Notes under the pieces: generated by a model
Told to the model about the DNA's origin: nothing
Databases searched by the model: none
What the model saw: the letters and a program-made list of their open reading frames with translations, nothing else
Shown: positions 62,024-64,000 of the stretch, piece by piece
Position numbering within the stretch: position 1 is the first letter of the stretch
Layout of the letters: the number at the start of each line of letters is the position of its first letter
Made by a program: the position numbers and the translations under genes
Assembly: GCF_021789175.1 (NCBI RefSeq)
Contig: NZ_CP084560.1
Span: 3,162,001 to 3,226,000, forward strand
Length of the DNA stretch: 64,000 bases
Source of the DNA: Arthrobacter sp. FW306-2-2C-D06B
Lineage (GTDB): Bacteria; Actinomycetota; Actinomycetes; Actinomycetales; Micrococcaceae
Direction of reading: 5' to 3'

Positions 62024-64000
62024 TCCGTGACCTGCTTTCCCCTGGCGCACAACGGGCAAATATCGGGCAATCGGCAGCCGTGGCCTCCATGGCTGCCTTT
62101 TGAGGGATCGTGACGGGCTTCGAAGCTTGCTCCGGCCATGAGCACGGCGGCCTCGCTGACAAGGTCCTGTGCCCAGTTATCTCCCGGGTCCAGGGGCTCC
62201 TGGGCTTGGACTGCAGGCGTCTTTGTCTTGGTCCCCAGCTGTGCCAGTACGGCACCGCCGGGAACAATCCCCGGAACAGGCAAATCCTGGAACGCCCCGT
62301 GCAGTACCGCCGCCTGATACGCACCGAGCTGGGGGTGACGGGCGAGTTCGGCTTTGCCGGGCTGGCGTTTGCCCGTCTTAAGATCAACAATCACCAGCCT
62401 GCCCTCTGCGTCTATTTCCAAACGATCCACTTGTCCCCGAAGCACGGCGTTCCGGACAACATCGGAATCCTCGGCGGCGTTGTCCAGGCGTACCTCTGGC
62501 AGGGGAACCTCGAAGTCCACTTCGACCCCGGCCAGGCTTCGGCCTTCGCTCCGCATGACAAGGACGTATTGGGCGAGTTTCCGGACCATTTGCTCTGCCC
62601 GTTGGAAGTCGAGCCTGCCCTCCCAGTTGTCCTTCATGCCCAGGGTCGGCCAGCGACGCACGAGCTCCGCGACATATTCGGCGCCGGAAGCATCGGGCAA
62701 CTCCTGGGCAATCGCATGGACCAAGGTGCCCAGGCTGCGGGCAAAGTCGGTAGCGGCTTCGCCCCCGGCTGCCTGGACAAACCAATCCAACGGCGATTTG
62801 TGCACGGTTTCCACCTTCGAGGGAGAAACGAACACCGTGCCTTCCCCCGGCACTACCGGCGCCTCGCTGCTGAGCGGTGCCAATCCCCACCAGGAATCCG
62901 GATGCGCGCCCGGCACTGCAGGCTCCGCGGTGGCAAGGTGTGCCAGCACGCGCGCAGCTTCCGCGGCGTCCTCTGCCACGCCCGGGCGGCCAAGCGCGGC
63001 GTCGTCCGGCTGAACGCGCTGCCTCAGCTCGGCCACCAAGGCACGCAGCGTCATGGGTCGGCCAACCGGCGTGTACTCACGTTGGTACTGTCCCGGTTCC
63101 AAAGGGGCCACATAGTCGAGAAAGGCCGACTGCTGCTCGTCTTCGGAAGAAACCGCGGTGCAGATGAGGACTTCCCGGGCCCGCGAAACGGCTGTGGAGA
63201 AGCTGCGCAGTTCGTCGTAGCGGATATCCCGCAGCCTGCTGAGGGGCCCGCGTTGCAAGGCATGTTCGACTCCGTGCTCCACGGCATCGGCGAACAAAGT
63301 GCTCCCGAGGAGTTCACCACGGAGCCTCGTATTGGGCCAGACGCCTTCCTGCAGTCCCGCCACGATGACCACGGCCCACTCGCGCCCGGCCGCGCTGGCC
63401 GGCGTCATGAGCTCCACTGCTTCCTCCAACTGTGCCCTGGCGGCAAGGGTGTCCATGGGGAGTTCCTGGCTGAGCAGATACTCGAGGAACTGTTCGGGGC
63501 CGGAACCGGGGAGTTGGTCGACATAGCGCTCAGCAGTGTGGAACAGTGCCATCATTGCGTCAAGATCCCGGTCCGCCCGGGCGCCGGCCGCGCCGCCGTC
63601 GAGCGCCTTTTCCGTCCAGCGCGAAGCAAGCCCGGTGGCTTGCCACAACGCCCACAACACCGTCTCCGCATTGGCTCCGGGTTCGGCGGCCGCCGAACGT
63701 CCCGCCGCGATCATGCGGGCCAAACGGCGGGCCGAGCTACCCTCGATGCCCAAAGAACCCAGTGCCCCAGGCTCCAGCAACGCTTCAACCAACAACGCAT
63801 CGCTGGACCGTCCACCACCGCCCAACAGTTCCTCCCGGCGCAGCGATTGCCGCAGGCGGCGCAACTCGATGGCGGTAGCCCCGCCGATCCTCGACGTGAG
63901 AAGCGAGACGGCAGACTCAGGCGTCAGCTTGGCAGCATCCAGCACCACGCCGTACACCTCAAGCAGGGGACGGACGGCCACTTCGTCGCGGACAGCCGAG
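62020..64000 (-). CDS. adnA: AdnA-type helicase-nuclease subunit (N-terminus beyond the window)
   Basis: At least 659 residues are visible, without a start, because the frame is still open at the window edge. The visible part lacks the Walker A end. It contains the helicase C-terminal core (MTPASAAGREWAVVIVAGLQEGVWPN) and a RecB-type nuclease with VIVDLKTGKRQPG near the C-terminus. The end has Cys residues in GCRLPDICPLCARGK, consistent with an Fe-S cluster of AddB-like nucleases. It couples to adnB through an ATGA overlap. Confidence 0.92.
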   Translation of the reverse strand, partial: SAVRDEVAVRPLLEVYGVVLDAAKLTPESAVSLLTSRIGGATAIELRRLRQSLRREELLGGGGRSSDALLVEALLEPGALGSLGIEGSSARRLARMIAAGRSAAAEPGANAETVLWALWQATGLASRWTEKALDGGAAGARADRDLDAMMALFHTAERYVDQLPGSGPEQFLEYLLSQELPMDTLAARAQLEEAVELMTPASAAGREWAVVIVAGLQEGVWPNTRLRGELLGSTLFADAVEHGVEHALQRGPLSRLRDIRYDELRSFSTAVSRAREVLICTAVSSEDEQQSAFLDYVAPLEPGQYQREYTPVGRPMTLRALVAELRQRVQPDDAALGRPGVAEDAAEAARVLAHLATAEPAVPGAHPDSWWGLAPLSSEAPVVPGEGTVFVSPSKVETVHKSPLDWFVQAAGGEAATDFARSLGTLVHAIAQELPDASGAEYVAELVRRWPTLGMKDNWEGRLDFQRAEQMVRKLAQYVLVMRSEGRSLAGVEVDFEVPLPEVRLDNAAEDSDVVRNAVLRGQVDRLEIDAEGRLVIVDLKTGKRQPGKAELARHPQLGAYQAAVLHGAFQDLPVPGIVPGGAVLAQLGTKTKTPAVQAQEPLDPGDNWAQDLVSEAAVLMAGASFEARHDPSKGSHGGHGCRLPDICPLCARGKQVTE

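Overview
The window comes from a high-GC actinobacterium, most likely Arthrobacter or a close relative in the Micrococcaceae. The evidence is GC-rich wobble positions with long antisense shadow frames, the mtrA-mtrB-lpqB operon, mycothiol-type PIG-L deacetylase context, SigK/RskA-type regulation, the AdnAB helicase-nuclease and UvrD2. Nearly everything is chromosomal core or ordinary accessory metabolism. I see no prophage, CRISPR array, rRNA operon or complete mobile element.

Layout. 1-4.0 kb: lpqB (cut by the window edge), mtrB and mtrA on the minus strand. 4.1-10.5 kb: a tightly overlapping plus-strand operon (membrane protein, DUF4129, DUF4350, MoxR ATPase, DUF58), then a DUF4166 gene. 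10.5-12.7 kb: MetE-like protein and chorismate mutase (minus), and an F420-reductase-like NADP-binding protein (plus). 12.7-18.3 kb: a peptide-type ABC importer on the minus strand. 18.6-24.2 kb: mnmA, an FAD oxidoreductase, cysteine desulfurase, a SufR-like Fe-S regulator and a lipid kinase. 24.3-28.4 kb: a J-domain/NERD-like protein, trmL, a SigK/RskA pair and a TipA-like MerR regulator. 28.4-33 kb: gluconate uptake and kinase genes, PIG-L deacetylase and the first etfBA pair. 33.3-38.3 kb: HtrA-type protease, a TPM-domain protein and PspA. 38.3-42.9 kb: acyl-CoA dehydrogenase, a membrane cytochrome b-like protein, the second etfBA pair and a VOC protein.

42.9-47.2 kb is the only visibly scrambled region. 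Two initiator tRNA-fMet genes with identical 74-nt bodies lie 3.4 kb apart. Each sits beside a copy of a diverged leader (about 300 bp) and an insertion-sequence end. Between them are a broken ABC ATPase gene, an ABC permease with an odd N-terminus, a small membrane protein and a degenerate IS1249-like element with terminal inverted repeats.

47.3-64 kb is a conserved actinobacterial block: UPF0182, YlbL-type PDZ/Lon protease, DUF2342, YgjP-type peptidase, uvrD2, nudC, a phosphotransferase-like gene, adnB and partial adnA. Its order resembles, from memory, the M. tuberculosis Rv3193c-Rv3202c interval.

The most useful regulatory readings are: a SigK-type promoter upstream of the SigK-like gene; a 19-bp-spacer MerR promoter with a perfect operator in front of a leaderless tipA-like gene; a perfect 10+2+10 palindrome at the second etfBA promoter; a TTAAAT-ATG-ATTTAA palindrome at the gluconate operon; and a shared 15-bp element in front of the SufR-like regulator and the FAD oxidoreductase. 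I did not find a convincing wholly new system. The duplicated tRNA-fMet segment and the acyl-CoA dehydrogenase/cytochrome b/ETF cluster are the best candidates for follow-up.
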